Origin: Chitinophagaceae bacterium
Lineage (GTDB): Bacteria > Bacteroidota > Bacteroidia > Chitinophagales > Chitinophagaceae
NCBI GenBank assembly: GCA_022841365.1
Contig: JALHRP010000013.1
Location: 1-64,000, forward strand
Direction of reading: 5' to 3'
DNA length: 64,000 nt
In this document: piece after piece, positions 19,835 to 29,703 of the stretch
How positions within the stretch are numbered: the stretch's first letter is position 1
How the letters are laid out: every line of letters begins with the position of its first letter
Program-made: the position numbers and the translations under genes
Notes under the pieces: generated by a model
Seen by the model: only the letters and a program-made list of their open reading frames with translations
What the model was told of the DNA's origin: nothing
Databases searched by the model: none

Positions 19835-20656
19835 ATGTCATTCAACGGAAAAACAGTTTTTATTACCGGTGCATCAAGAGGCATTGGTAAAGCAATGGGA
19901 TTAAAATTAGCAAAGGAAGGTGCCAATGTGGTAGTAGCTGCTAAAAGTGTGGAAGAAAACCCAAAACTAGGTGGCACTATTTTTTCTGCTGCCAATGAAA
20001 TGGAAGCAGCTGGCGGTAAAGGGCTGGCCATTCAGTTAGACATCCGTTATGAAGACCAGATACAGGCTGCCGTTGAAAAAACCGTTGCAACATTTGGAGG
20101 CATTGATATCCTCATCAACAATGCATCGGCCATTTCACTTACTCCAACCGAACAAACCGAAGCCAAACGATTTGACTTGATGAACAGCATTAATGTGCGT
20201 GGTACTTTTTTAATGACCAAAGCATGCATTCCATATTTACGTAAAGGAAAGAATCCGCATATCCTTACTCTCTCTCCACCTGTTAACTTAAAACCCAAAT
20301 GGCTGGCAGGACATATTGCATACACGCTTACCAAATTCAACATGAGCATGATGACATTAGGCTGGGCAGAAGAGTTAAAAAAAGACGGAATAGCGGCCAA
20401 TGCACTCTGGCCAAGAACTACAATTGATACTGCTGCTGTAAGAAATTTATTAGGCGGTGAAGCTTTGGCCAACATGAGCCGAACGGTTGATGTGTTAGCC
20501 GATGCAGCTCATATTATTTTAAGCAAACCGTCAAATGAATGCAGCGGTAATTTATTTATTGATGAGCAGGTGTTTGCTGCAGAAGGAATCACTGATTTAA
20601 GTAAGTACAGTGTAGTGCCGGGTGGTAAATTATTTACTGATTTATTTGTTGATTGA
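19835..20656 (+). CDS. SDR family NAD(P)-dependent oxidoreductase
   Basis: GKTVFITGASRGIGKAMGLKLAKEGANVVVAAK; DILINNASA; YTLTKFNMSM. Confidence 0.92.
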   Translation: MSFNGKTVFITGASRGIGKAMGLKLAKEGANVVVAAKSVEENPKLGGTIFSAANEMEAAGGKGLAIQLDIRYEDQIQAAVEKTVATFGGIDILINNASAISLTPTEQTEAKRFDLMNSINVRGTFLMTKACIPYLRKGKNPHILTLSPPVNLKPKWLAGHIAYTLTKFNMSMMTLGWAEELKKDGIAANALWPRTTIDTAAVRNLLGGEALANMSRTVDVLADAAHIILSKPSNECSGNLFIDEQVFAAEGITDLSKYSVVPGGKLFTDLFVD

Positions 20657-20660
20657 TGAA

Positions 20661-20733
20661 GATTGTTCGCTTTGATTTCAAATTTTCAACACAGAGAAAC
20701 AAAGATAAAGAGGGCACAGAAGATTTAATCAGG
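20661..20733. repeat. Dispersed CACAGAG-type repeat, copy B
   Basis: GATTGTTCGCT...TTCAACACAGAGAAACAAAGATAAAGAGGGCACAGAAG...AATCAGG, collinear with 31124-31190. Confidence 0.5.
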
Positions 20734-20797
20734 AAGTTCACCGCAGTCTGCTATAATCAGAATTTTTTACTGCTCCTTTTTTGGCAGGGCTACAATG

Positions 20798-20851
20798 AAA
20801 AAAGCAATAACTTTTAATAAGACAGTTTTTTGAACTGTCTTTGCTTTTTTT
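20798..20851. terminator. Bidirectional terminator between convergent genes
   Basis: AAAAAAGCAA..AAGACAGTT-TTTTG-AACTGTCTT-TGCTTTTTT. Confidence 0.7.
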
Positions 20852-20861
20852 AAACATCCTC

Positions 20862-21239
20862 TCAATGACCTCTGTATGCAACCAGTATGGCTCCCGCTGC
20901 AATAGCCAGATCTTTTTGCAACAACCCCAATGCAGGTACACGCAGCATACCATGATCGGCTTCAAAAACAGGTGGCAGATGTACTGTAATGGCAATGAGC
21001 AAAAGAAAAACCGTAAGCAAAATGCCGGCCAGCTTTGCAAATTTGTTTATCACAAACGCAATGGCTGCAAGAATTAAACAAACTCCTGTAAAATAAGACC
21101 AGAAAATTCCGTCTCCCGGCATCCATTCAGGAACAATCTTACCAATATAAACGGGCTGGAGCAAATGGTTGATGCCGAACATTGCTATGGCGATGGCATA
21201 AACAATAACGGCAATTCGTACAATCGTTTTATTGTTCAT
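20862..21239 (-). CDS. DoxX-like membrane protein
   Basis: 4-TM; AMFGINHLLQPVYIGKIVPEWMPG...LLQKDLAIAAGAILVA. Confidence 0.75.
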   Translation of the reverse strand: MNNKTIVRIAVIVYAIAIAMFGINHLLQPVYIGKIVPEWMPGDGIFWSYFTGVCLILAAIAFVINKFAKLAGILLTVFLLLIAITVHLPPVFEADHGMLRVPALGLLQKDLAIAAGAILVAYRGH

Positions 21240-21347
21240 AGCGTGGAGGTTTTGTTTCCTTAAGTTACACCTAAAAAACAGCGAATGCAACTATTTGAAC
21301 AAATCTGTACAATAACAGCACTTCGCTTATACATCACCGCAAATAAA

Positions 21348-21373
21348 ATGCCCCTTTGCAGGGGCACTTTATT
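21348..21373 (-). terminator. Terminator of DPP-IV gene
   Basis: TGCCCCTTTGCAGGGGCA flanked by A/T runs. Confidence 0.65.
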
Positions 21374-21395
21374 TTTTTAAAAAGAACTGCACTGT

Positions 21396-23528
21396 TTATC
21401 TCAACACCTCTTTTGGTATTTCTTTTTCCAGCAGGTATTTGTAAATAAAACGGGCTATTTCGTTTTGTGAATGCAATTGCTGGTTTCCTCCCCAGCCATG
21501 ACGGCCTCCGGGATACAACATAAACTCAAACTGCTTTTTCTTTTCCTGTAATTTTTTTACCAGCTGCAGACTGTTTTGCACATGCACATTATCATCCATA
21601 GTGCCATGATAAATACGCAGCATCCCTTTATACTGATCAATGTAAGAATACACAGATGATGTTTTATACCCTTCCGGATTTTCTGCAGGTGTATCCATAA
21701 AACGCTCGGTGTAATGCGTGTCATACAGACTCCAGTCGGTTACACTGCCGCCTGCCAAACCATGTGTAAAATAATCTGCACCGTAGGTTAATGCATACGC
21801 ACTCATATAACCACCATAACTGAAACCGCTGATGGCCACTTTCTTTTTGTCAACATTTGCATTTTCAATTAACCATTTTACAATGGTTGTCCAGTCTTTC
21901 ATTTCCCAGTAACCCAGATTGCGGTGCATGTAGTTGATGCCTTCTTTTCCAAAATGACCACTGGCACGGTGATCCATTTGTACCTGAATTAAATCCTGCC
22001 TTGCCCACCATTGCTGCTGCATATTTAACTGCCAGCCATCATATACCGTTCCAGCATTAGGACCACCGTAGATACTGATGAGCACCGGATAGGTTCTGTT
22101 TTTGTTGAAGTTGGTTGGCCAGATGATCCGCAGTGGCAAATCATATTTTCCATCTTCGCTTTTTACACGGATCATTTCTGTTTTAGCCAGCACATTGTTG
22201 TAATAATCTTCACCAACAGCATTTCCTAGTTCACGAATTATTTTTCCTTTACCATTCACCAGCGTCATTACATCGGGTGTTATGCTGTTTGAAAGTGTGG
22301 TGATGAAGTAAGATGCATTGGGAGATAATCTGATATTGCGATGCGTATAATCGCCAAAAGTTAAACGTTGTAAGCCTGTACCGTTCAGCTTTACTTTATA
22401 CAAATCATATCTTGCACTGTTATCTTTTCTGCAGGTAAAATAAATGGTTTGATTTTTTTCATCAATCCAATTGACAGCTGTTACAGTATAGTTACCGCTG
22501 GTGATGGCGTTGATACGTTTGCCGCTCATATCATGCAGGTACAAATGACTCCATCCGCTTGCATCGCTTTGAATAATAAAGTTTTTCCCGTTCTGTAAAA
22601 ACGTGATGCGGTCGCCCTGATCATCCAGATCAACCCATGTCTTTTGTTTTTCATCATACACTTCTTTTTTTGAACCGTCTGCAAGATTCATTTCATACAC
22701 TTTCAGATTATCCTGTGTACGTGGCATCCATTGAATCCATAAAGCACTGCCATCGGGTTTCCAGTAAGGCATGCCGAAATACTGATCGTCTTTTTCATTA
22801 AAATCGGCCCACACTGTTGCACCACCTTCGGGTTTTACAACACCCACTTTTACCTCGGGATTTTTATCGCCTGCTTTGGGGTAACGTGTCTGTTCAATAA
22901 ATCCATGCTGTCCTTCTTCACTGTAAATCGGGAACATAGGCACCATGTGTTCATCCATCCGCATGTACGCAATATGTTTACTGTCGGGGCTCCACCAGAA
23001 CGATTTGTAACGTGTTGGTCTTCCTAAAATTTCTTCAAAATAAACCCAGCTTGCATAGCCGTTCAAAATAACATCGGTACCATCTGTTGTTAATTGAATT
23101 TCTTTTTTATCGCTGAGGCGAATCGTAAACAGATTGTTGTTGCGTGTAAAAGCAACGTATTGTTTATCGGGAGAAAGCACAGGATTTTTTTCTACATCTT
23201 TATTATTGGTAAGCCTTGTTTCTTCATTGGCCATTTTAAGATAGAGATCGTTGTTCTTATTGATGATCTCAGGTAATACAACCTGGATCGTCATTTCTTT
23301 GTTTGTATACTCCTGTTCTTTTCCTGTTTTGCAATCGTGCAGGTATTGTTTTCCATCACGAATCAATACAAATTGTTTGTCATCAATCCATTTTACAAAC
23401 TGCGGCAACGCTTTGGTTACTTTATGCGGAGCGCCTTTGAGCATTTGCTCCATGGTAAAATCTTTTTGCTGCGCTGTTGCAGCAAATGCAATGGATAAAA
23501 ATAAAACAAGAATTCCTGTTTTTCTCAT
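21396..23528 (-). CDS. S9 family peptidase (dipeptidyl peptidase IV)
   Basis: DPPIV_N beta-propeller with WVYFEEILGRPTRYKSFWWSPDSKHIAYMRMDE; GFSYGGYMSAYALTYGAD nucleophile; HGTMDDNVH. Confidence 0.93.
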   Translation of the reverse strand: MRKTGILVLFLSIAFAATAQQKDFTMEQMLKGAPHKVTKALPQFVKWIDDKQFVLIRDGKQYLHDCKTGKEQEYTNKEMTIQVVLPEIINKNNDLYLKMANEETRLTNNKDVEKNPVLSPDKQYVAFTRNNNLFTIRLSDKKEIQLTTDGTDVILNGYASWVYFEEILGRPTRYKSFWWSPDSKHIAYMRMDEHMVPMFPIYSEEGQHGFIEQTRYPKAGDKNPEVKVGVVKPEGGATVWADFNEKDDQYFGMPYWKPDGSALWIQWMPRTQDNLKVYEMNLADGSKKEVYDEKQKTWVDLDDQGDRITFLQNGKNFIIQSDASGWSHLYLHDMSGKRINAITSGNYTVTAVNWIDEKNQTIYFTCRKDNSARYDLYKVKLNGTGLQRLTFGDYTHRNIRLSPNASYFITTLSNSITPDVMTLVNGKGKIIRELGNAVGEDYYNNVLAKTEMIRVKSEDGKYDLPLRIIWPTNFNKNRTYPVLISIYGGPNAGTVYDGWQLNMQQQWWARQDLIQVQMDHRASGHFGKEGINYMHRNLGYWEMKDWTTIVKWLIENANVDKKKVAISGFSYGGYMSAYALTYGADYFTHGLAGGSVTDWSLYDTHYTERFMDTPAENPEGYKTSSVYSYIDQYKGMLRIYHGTMDDNVHVQNSLQLVKKLQEKKKQFEFMLYPGGRHGWGGNQQLHSQNEIARFIYKYLLEKEIPKEVLR

Positions 23529-23602
23529 GTGAAAGTATTTAATGGAATGAAGATAATTTTTTTAGAGATAGACTTAGTATGATTTGTATGAATGGAATAA
23601 AA

Positions 23603-23629
23603 AAGCCACGGTTGATTTAACCGTGGCTT
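23603..23629 (-). terminator. Terminator of lysS
   Basis: AAGCCACGGTT-GATTT-AACCGTGGCTT. Confidence 0.8.
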
Positions 23630-23648
23630 AAAATATATCAGTTCAGAA

Positions 23649-25169
23649 TTAATCATCCATCTTCTCCGGCCTCATCATGGGGAACAGCAATACATCCTGA
23701 ATACTTGGCTGATTGGTCATGAGCATGCACAGCCTGTCTATCCCGATACCAATACCGGCAGTAGGCGGCATTCCATATTCGAGTGAGCGTAAGAAATCAT
23801 AATCAATAAACATGGCTTCATCATCACCACGCTCTTTCAGTTTCACCTGTTCTTCAAAACGTTCCCGCTGATCAATGGGATCATTCAACTCACTGTATGC
23901 ATTGGCTACTTCTTTGCCGTTGATCATCAGTTCAAAACGCTCCACCAGTCCGGCTTTGCTGCGGTGCTTCTTAGTGAGCGGACTCATTTCAACAGGATAA
24001 TCAATAATAAACGTAGGTTGTATACATTTTGCTTCAGATGTTTCACTAAAGAGTTCATCTATCAATTTCCCTTTGCCCATGGTTGCGTCTGCATGTATGT
24101 GTAATTGCTTACAAACCGCTCTTAATCCTTCTTCATCCATTTCACTCACATCAATACCCGTATTTTCTTTAATGGCATCAAAAATAGAAATGCGTTTGAA
24201 GGGAGTTTTAAAGCTGATGGTTCTGTCGCCTACTGTTACATCGGTTGTTCCGTGCAGGGCAATAGCAATTTGCTCCAGCAGATTTTCTGTTACATTCATC
24301 ATCCAGAAATAATCTTTGTAAGCCGTGTACCATTCAAGAATGGTGAACTCAGGATTATGTGTGCGATCCATGCCTTCGTTACGGAAGTTACGGCTGAACT
24401 CATACACCCAATCAAACCCGCCAACGATCAAACGTTTTAAATAAAGTTCATTGGCAATACGCATGTACATGGGCACATCCAATGCATTGTGATGTGTTGA
24501 GAACGGCCGTGCTGCTGCTCCACCCGGTATAGTTTGCAGCACTGGTGTATCTACTTCTAATGCACCTTGTGCATTTAAATATTCCCGGATAGTATTAACT
24601 AAAAGAGTACGTTTTACAAACACATCCTTCACCTGCGGATTAATAATGAGATCGGCATACCGTTGACGGTATTTAAACTCCGGATCGGTTACTGCATCAA
24701 ATGTCTGGCCTTCGGCTTCTTTTACTACCGGTAATGGCTTTAACGATTTTGTGAGTACAGTTAACTCCTGCACATGTAAACTTGTTTCTCCGGTTTTGGT
24801 GGTAAACACAAATCCTTTCACACCAATAATGTCGCCAATATCCATCAACTTTTTAAACACCACATCATACAATATTTTATCCTCACCCGGACAAATATCA
24901 TCTCTGCGTACATAAATCTGCAAACGGCCGTGGCTATCCTGAATAACCGCAAAGCAGGCCTTGCCCATATCTCTTACACTCATGATTCGGCCCGCTATGC
25001 AAACCTCTTTGTATTGCTCTTTGGTTTCTTCGTTAAACCCGGCTTTTACATCAACAGAATAATGGGTAACCGGGTATAAAGGAGCAGGGTAGGCATCAAT
25101 ACCTAGTTTATTCAGCTCGGCTAACTTCTCTCTTCTGATAATCTCTTGTTCGGATAAATGTGTACTCAT
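23649..25169 (-). CDS. lysS: Lysine--tRNA ligase (class II)
   Basis: RNFRNEGMDRTHNPEFTILEWYTAYKDY; GMPPTAGIGIGIDRLCMLMTNQPSIQDVLLFPMMRPE. Confidence 0.97.
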   Translation of the reverse strand: MSTHLSEQEIIRREKLAELNKLGIDAYPAPLYPVTHYSVDVKAGFNEETKEQYKEVCIAGRIMSVRDMGKACFAVIQDSHGRLQIYVRRDDICPGEDKILYDVVFKKLMDIGDIIGVKGFVFTTKTGETSLHVQELTVLTKSLKPLPVVKEAEGQTFDAVTDPEFKYRQRYADLIINPQVKDVFVKRTLLVNTIREYLNAQGALEVDTPVLQTIPGGAAARPFSTHHNALDVPMYMRIANELYLKRLIVGGFDWVYEFSRNFRNEGMDRTHNPEFTILEWYTAYKDYFWMMNVTENLLEQIAIALHGTTDVTVGDRTISFKTPFKRISIFDAIKENTGIDVSEMDEEGLRAVCKQLHIHADATMGKGKLIDELFSETSEAKCIQPTFIIDYPVEMSPLTKKHRSKAGLVERFELMINGKEVANAYSELNDPIDQRERFEEQVKLKERGDDEAMFIDYDFLRSLEYGMPPTAGIGIGIDRLCMLMTNQPSIQDVLLFPMMRPEKMDD

Positions 25170-25335
25170 ATAAAATAATTGTCTGATTGGAGCATACTCC
25201 TATTCTTGCTGATGCTACAATTTAACAGGTCGCAAAATTACCGTAACTGGGCCACACGAACAAAGGCAGTATCTTCGGCACGGTGTATGCAACTATTTTA
25301 GCTGTAAAACCGTTTAATGAATTAAATAACCCTTT

Positions 25336-26049
25336 ATGATCAAACGTTTCCTCCTTTTATTATCAATCCCTCTGTTTTTTTCATCCTGCGAAGTGATGAG
25401 TCAATTGCCTAAAGTGCAGGTACCCGGCGCTCCGGTTACAGAAGCCGAAGCAGGCCAGGGAATTAAAGAAGCACTCGGTCAGGGATTAACACGTGCTGTA
25501 TTAAACCTCAATAAAACCGATGGTTTTTTTGGTAATCAGTTTTATAAATTATTACTGCCGCCCGAAGTACAAAAAGTTGAATCAACCATGCGCCGGATTG
25601 GTCTGGGAAAAACAGTTGACAAAGCCATTCTGCAAATCAACCGTGGTGCAGAAGATGCGGTTGGTTTTGCCACACCCATTTTTATTGATGCCATTAAGCA
25701 AATGAGCATTCGTGATGCCATCAATATTATCCGTGGACCAAAAGATGGTGCAACCAATTATTTCAGAGAAAAAACAACAGCAGCGTTGGTGCAGGCATTT
25801 ACTCCTGTTGTAAAAAATTCGCTTGATAAAGTAGAAGCAACAAAATACTACGGCGACCTTGTTAATACGTACAACAGTTTTCCTACAACACGCAACAAAG
25901 TAAATCCTGATCTTACGGCCTATGTAGTGGAGAAAGCAACTGCTGCGTTGTTTGATCAGATTGCAAAAGAAGAACTGGAGATCAGAGAAAACCCCATCAA
26001 GCGTACAACGGAGATTCTGAAAAAAGTATTTGGTGCTGTGTGGAATTAA
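25336..26049 (+). CDS. DUF4197 domain lipoprotein
   Basis: EAGQGIKEALGQGLTRAVLNLNKTDGFFGN...KILLPPEVQ-like core. Confidence 0.85.
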   Translation: MIKRFLLLLSIPLFFSSCEVMSQLPKVQVPGAPVTEAEAGQGIKEALGQGLTRAVLNLNKTDGFFGNQFYKLLLPPEVQKVESTMRRIGLGKTVDKAILQINRGAEDAVGFATPIFIDAIKQMSIRDAINIIRGPKDGATNYFREKTTAALVQAFTPVVKNSLDKVEATKYYGDLVNTYNSFPTTRNKVNPDLTAYVVEKATAALFDQIAKEELEIRENPIKRTTEILKKVFGAVWN

Positions 26050-26061
26050 ATGAACTGACAG

Positions 26062-26370
26062 ATGAATTTAAAAATCATCATCCTGTTTCTATTGATCAGT
26101 ATAGGTGGTTGTAGAAAGAAGAACACTGCAATCACTTATACTGATGCAGGAACCCTGACAGGTTTTGATCCCCGTTTATGCGCCTGCTGTGGTGGTATCT
26201 TTTTAGAATCGGATGATTTAAAAACTTATCACATTGAATCGCTGCCCGGCATGAGCAATGAAGAACTCAGCAGACTTACTTTTCCGAAAAGAATACGATA
26301 TAACAAAAGCTTCGACAGAGAATGCGGAGGTATTATCTATCTCAACATACTTTCTTACAAATTCGATTAA
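26062..26370 (+). CDS. Hypothetical small lipoprotein
   Basis: LLISIGGCRKKN lipobox; RLCACCGGIFLESDD. Confidence 0.55.
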   Translation: MNLKIIILFLLISIGGCRKKNTAITYTDAGTLTGFDPRLCACCGGIFLESDDLKTYHIESLPGMSNEELSRLTFPKRIRYNKSFDRECGGIIYLNILSYKFD

Positions 26371-27134
26371 GCGGCTTTTCTGTTTTTCACTTCATCATAC
26401 TGCTCGTCATAATCACTTCGGATAGTTCCCATCAAACGATCCCAGAACAGAAAATACAAACCATAGTTTCCTTTAAAGTATTGATGATGTTGATTGTGGT
26501 TCACGGAGGTATTGATCCATTTACCTACCCATGTCCGTTGAAAGTTTTTTGGAAACAACTCCCATCCTAAATGCCCGTATACATTGTAAAACATCTGGAA
26601 TAAAAAGAAAAAGAACAGATGTGATTTGGTAACGGGAATCGTATAAATAAGTACAACAAGAATTCCTATTTCAAGTATTGCTTCTAATGGATGAAAAGCA
26701 AACGCTGCCCATGGCGATGGGTTGGTGCTTTTATGATGAATGAGATGAAAGATTCGAAATAGTTTGGGATGATGCATGAGGCGATGGATCCAGTAGAAAT
26801 AAGTATCGTGTATCAGCAACATCAACGGAAAAGCCAGCCAGAAATACAGCTGCCCGTGCTGGTTGATGTTGTTGTAAAACGTTGTATGCTTTCTTATTTC
26901 TGCATGACCCAGAAAAAACCAGGGCACAAATGCAAACAGAAACATGGTGCAAAGTGAAAAGAAAATTTCCCGTTGATAATCTTTATTTACAGGAAAGCGC
27001 TTTTGAATTTTTTTGAATGAAATCCTGTTCTTCAAAAAAATATACCAGATCAAAAATGCCAGTCCGGCAATAACCATATACCGCAGACCTATCACGAGGA
27101 AATAACTGATCCATGTACCGTTGGGCTGAAGCAT
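26367..27134 (-). CDS. Sterol desaturase / fatty acid hydroxylase family protein
   Basis: HDTYFYWIHRLMHHPKLFRIFHLIHHKSTNPSPW, NHNQHHQYFKGNYGLYFLFWDRLMGT His-box motifs. Confidence 0.92.
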   Translation of the reverse strand: MLQPNGTWISYFLVIGLRYMVIAGLAFLIWYIFLKNRISFKKIQKRFPVNKDYQREIFFSLCTMFLFAFVPWFFLGHAEIRKHTTFYNNINQHGQLYFWLAFPLMLLIHDTYFYWIHRLMHHPKLFRIFHLIHHKSTNPSPWAAFAFHPLEAILEIGILVVLIYTIPVTKSHLFFFFLFQMFYNVYGHLGWELFPKNFQRTWVGKWINTSVNHNQHHQYFKGNYGLYFLFWDRLMGTIRSDYDEQYDEVKNRKAA

Positions 27135-27177
27135 GGGTTAAAATTACTACAAGTGGCTGCAAAAAGTTCATCGTTTT

Positions 27178-28071
27178 TTAGCTGTCGGCCAGTAATACCT
27201 GCCAGGCTTCATTTACTTTCCCTGCATCGAGCAACTCTTTTGCATAGCGGTGCAACTCTTTATCCATCTCATCGGGGTTAATAGAAAAATATTGAATGAT
27301 ATTTTTCAAACGTTCGTCTTCAAACGTGGCATCAACAACCGGGTAATCATGCACATTAGCCAGTTGACCCAGATTGTTACCGGTTAAAATGCTGCTGTTC
27401 CGGATCGTATCAGGTAATGCATCAATGCCAATACCGAGTTGTGTATTGGGTTTGGCAACATGAAACAAACTGTGTTCATCCACCTTGCAATACCAATCGC
27501 CGCCGAGTCGTGCAATATGCTGCAGCTTGCGCTGATCAATCATTGTTCCTTCTGTATTCAAAATGCTTTCATCTACATGCATGCGCAGCACTTCACAAAT
27601 AACCAGATTACCGGCACCACCTTCTGTTCCCAATGGTTTTACTTCAATCACTTTACACTCCATCTTCACTTTACTTTCTTTTACCATCGGTGGTTTCACC
27701 AATGTAGCAGCTTCTTCTGTAAATCCTGCTTTGATGAATTCATTGGTGCCTTTTGGGAATTCGCAACTGGCTAAACTTACCTGTTGCACCATTTCATAAT
27801 CAACAATATTGATTACTACTTCCGGCACATCTAATACATTTTGCAATGTATGTTTGGTTGTATTATCTCTCACTCTTCGTGCAGGCGAAAACACAACGAT
27901 GGGTGGATTCGATGAAAACAAATTAAAAAAGCTGAAGGGACTCAGGTTTACATTTCCTTCTTTATCAATTGTGGATGCAAAACATACAGGTCGAGGCGCA
28001 ACAGCATGCTGCAGCCATTGTTGTTTTTGCATGGGGTTGATGTCTGAGAGATCAATGATCATATGATTCAT
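27178..28071 (-). CDS. Flavin reductase-like domain protein
   Basis: AVAPRPVCFASTIDKEGNVNLSPFSFFNLFSSNPPIVVFSP. Confidence 0.9.
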   Translation of the reverse strand: MNHMIIDLSDINPMQKQQWLQHAVAPRPVCFASTIDKEGNVNLSPFSFFNLFSSNPPIVVFSPARRVRDNTTKHTLQNVLDVPEVVINIVDYEMVQQVSLASCEFPKGTNEFIKAGFTEEAATLVKPPMVKESKVKMECKVIEVKPLGTEGGAGNLVICEVLRMHVDESILNTEGTMIDQRKLQHIARLGGDWYCKVDEHSLFHVAKPNTQLGIGIDALPDTIRNSSILTGNNLGQLANVHDYPVVDATFEDERLKNIIQYFSINPDEMDKELHRYAKELLDAGKVNEAWQVLLADS

Positions 28072-28557
28072 TTGGCGCAGAGAACAAGAGAAACAGAGTG
28101 ATGCGCAGAGTTAAAAATTGTGAACGATTCGTTTAAATCCATCTTTTAAAAGCGGCACGTTAAAGTTAATGAGATAACCGAGTTGTTTATTGTAAAGCTT
28201 TAAATAGGTAATTACCTGAAATTGAAAAACAGGATTCATTAACTCAACCGATTTGTTTTCAATCACCACTTCTCCCTCAACCAACAAGTCAATTTCATAT
28301 GCCTTTCCCAATGCCTGATCTTTATAAACTAATTGAACAGGCACGTTCGCAATTACATGTAATCCTCTTAGTTCAAGCTCTCGTTTTAGCGCAAGTTAAT
28401 AAGCAGATTCAAGCAGACCGGGGCCTAATTCCCTGTGAACTGTTATTGCTGAATCCAGAATTATTGAACCTATCTCGTTCAGGCGTTCTTTATTCATATT
28501 TATAGTTTTTTATACCTCTCTGCGTTTAACTCTGCATCTCGCTTCTCAGCGCCAAAA
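28071..28557. mobile_element. Putative mini-element: GxxExxY gene between ~40-bp imperfect terminal inverted repeats
   Basis: Left TTTGGCGCAGAGAACAAGAGAAACAGAGTGATGCGCAGAG (28071-28110); right, reverse-complemented, TTTTGGCGCTGAGAAGCGAGATGCAGAGTTAAACGCAGAGAGG (28515-28557). Confidence 0.5.
28111..28497 (-). pseudogene. GxxExxY protein (PD-(D/E)XK nuclease-like) with one in-frame ochre stop
   Basis: Frame reads MNKERLNEIGSIILDSAITVHRELGPGLLESAY*LALKRELELRGLHVIANVPVQLVYKDQALGKAYEIDLLVEGEVVIENKSVELM...; TAA at 28398-28396, all else in one frame. Confidence 0.85.
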
Positions 28558-28560
28558 CCT

Positions 28561-29565
28561 TTATTTCTTCCTCCCCAAAATCGAAAAATCATCTTCCTCT
28601 CTCACCATCGTATTACTCAATCTGCCCAGTCCATCAATTTCCATTTCAACCACATCACCTTCCTGTAACCATTGCTCAGTATAATTTGCATCATTGAGTT
28701 TACCAGTGCCGTTTAATTCTAAAAAACAACCGGTGCCAACCGTACCACTGCCAATCACATCTCCGGGAAACAGGTCAACACCATAACTGGCACGCTCAAT
28801 AATTTCAGCAAAGGTCCAGTTCATTTCAGAAACATTACCTGCACTCACCTGCACACCGTTTACCCAACACTTCATATTTAAATTCCAGTTAAGACCCACA
28901 TGATTTTCTTTTGCGGGTACAACAAACTCCTGCAGTTCATCAAGCGTTACCAACCAAGGGCCAATGACTGTTGAAAAATCTTTTCCTTTCGCCGGACCAA
29001 GATTCAGCAGCATCTCTTCCATCTGCAAACGGCGTGCACTCATATCGTTCATAATCATCAAACCACCAATGTATGCATCCGCTTCTTCTGCACGAATGTT
29101 ACGCCCCTGTTTACAAATCACAATAGCAACTTCCAATTCAAAGTCGAGTTTTTCAAAATGATCGGGCATGCAACGCACATCGCCGGGGCCTTGTATGCTG
29201 TGATGATTGGTGAAATAAAAAATCGGGTATTGATCAAACTCTGCAATCATCTCCACCTTTCGGTTTCTCCTTGCAGCTTCTACATGCTGACGAAATGCAT
29301 ATCCATCTCTGCAACTTGGCGGCATGGGAACAGGAGCCAGTAATTGCAGATCGCCTATCGGCACAGCGTTTCCGGGCATTAAACGCCCTTCCTGTACCGC
29401 TTTTAAACTGGCTTTTGCTAATTCAAGATACTCATCCCAGTATTGCAAAAACATATTCATACTGGTGGGCAGGTCGGGATGAAGTGTGTCCATATCATAC
29501 ACAAGACCGTTATGTAAAACCGCTAACTGTTCGTGTTCGTTTTTTAAGTAGGAGATTAATTTCAT
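28561..29565 (-). CDS. Fumarylacetoacetate hydrolase family protein
   Basis: DFELEVAIVICKQGRNIRAEEADAYIGGLMIMNDMSARRLQ...GKDFSTVIGPWLVT; GDVIGSGTVGTGCF. Confidence 0.92.
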   Translation of the reverse strand: MKLISYLKNEHEQLAVLHNGLVYDMDTLHPDLPTSMNMFLQYWDEYLELAKASLKAVQEGRLMPGNAVPIGDLQLLAPVPMPPSCRDGYAFRQHVEAARRNRKVEMIAEFDQYPIFYFTNHHSIQGPGDVRCMPDHFEKLDFELEVAIVICKQGRNIRAEEADAYIGGLMIMNDMSARRLQMEEMLLNLGPAKGKDFSTVIGPWLVTLDELQEFVVPAKENHVGLNWNLNMKCWVNGVQVSAGNVSEMNWTFAEIIERASYGVDLFPGDVIGSGTVGTGCFLELNGTGKLNDANYTEQWLQEGDVVEMEIDGLGRLSNTMVREEDDFSILGRKK

Positions 29566-29659
29566 GCAATCAGTTTTTAAGAGCGCCAAAGGTAGAGAAA
29601 TGAATAGCAGCTTCTCTGTTTTTATAAGAAACAAAGCCCTTCGATTATCTCCTTTTCTC

Positions 29660-29677
29660 TCCCGATAGTTATCGGGA
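29660..29677. repeat. Small dispersed palindrome TCCCGATA-GT-TATCGGGA
   Basis: Perfect 8-bp stem in intergenic region. Confidence 0.5.
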
Positions 29678-29703
29678 TCTCTGCGGTAAAAATCAGCTTA
29701 CAT

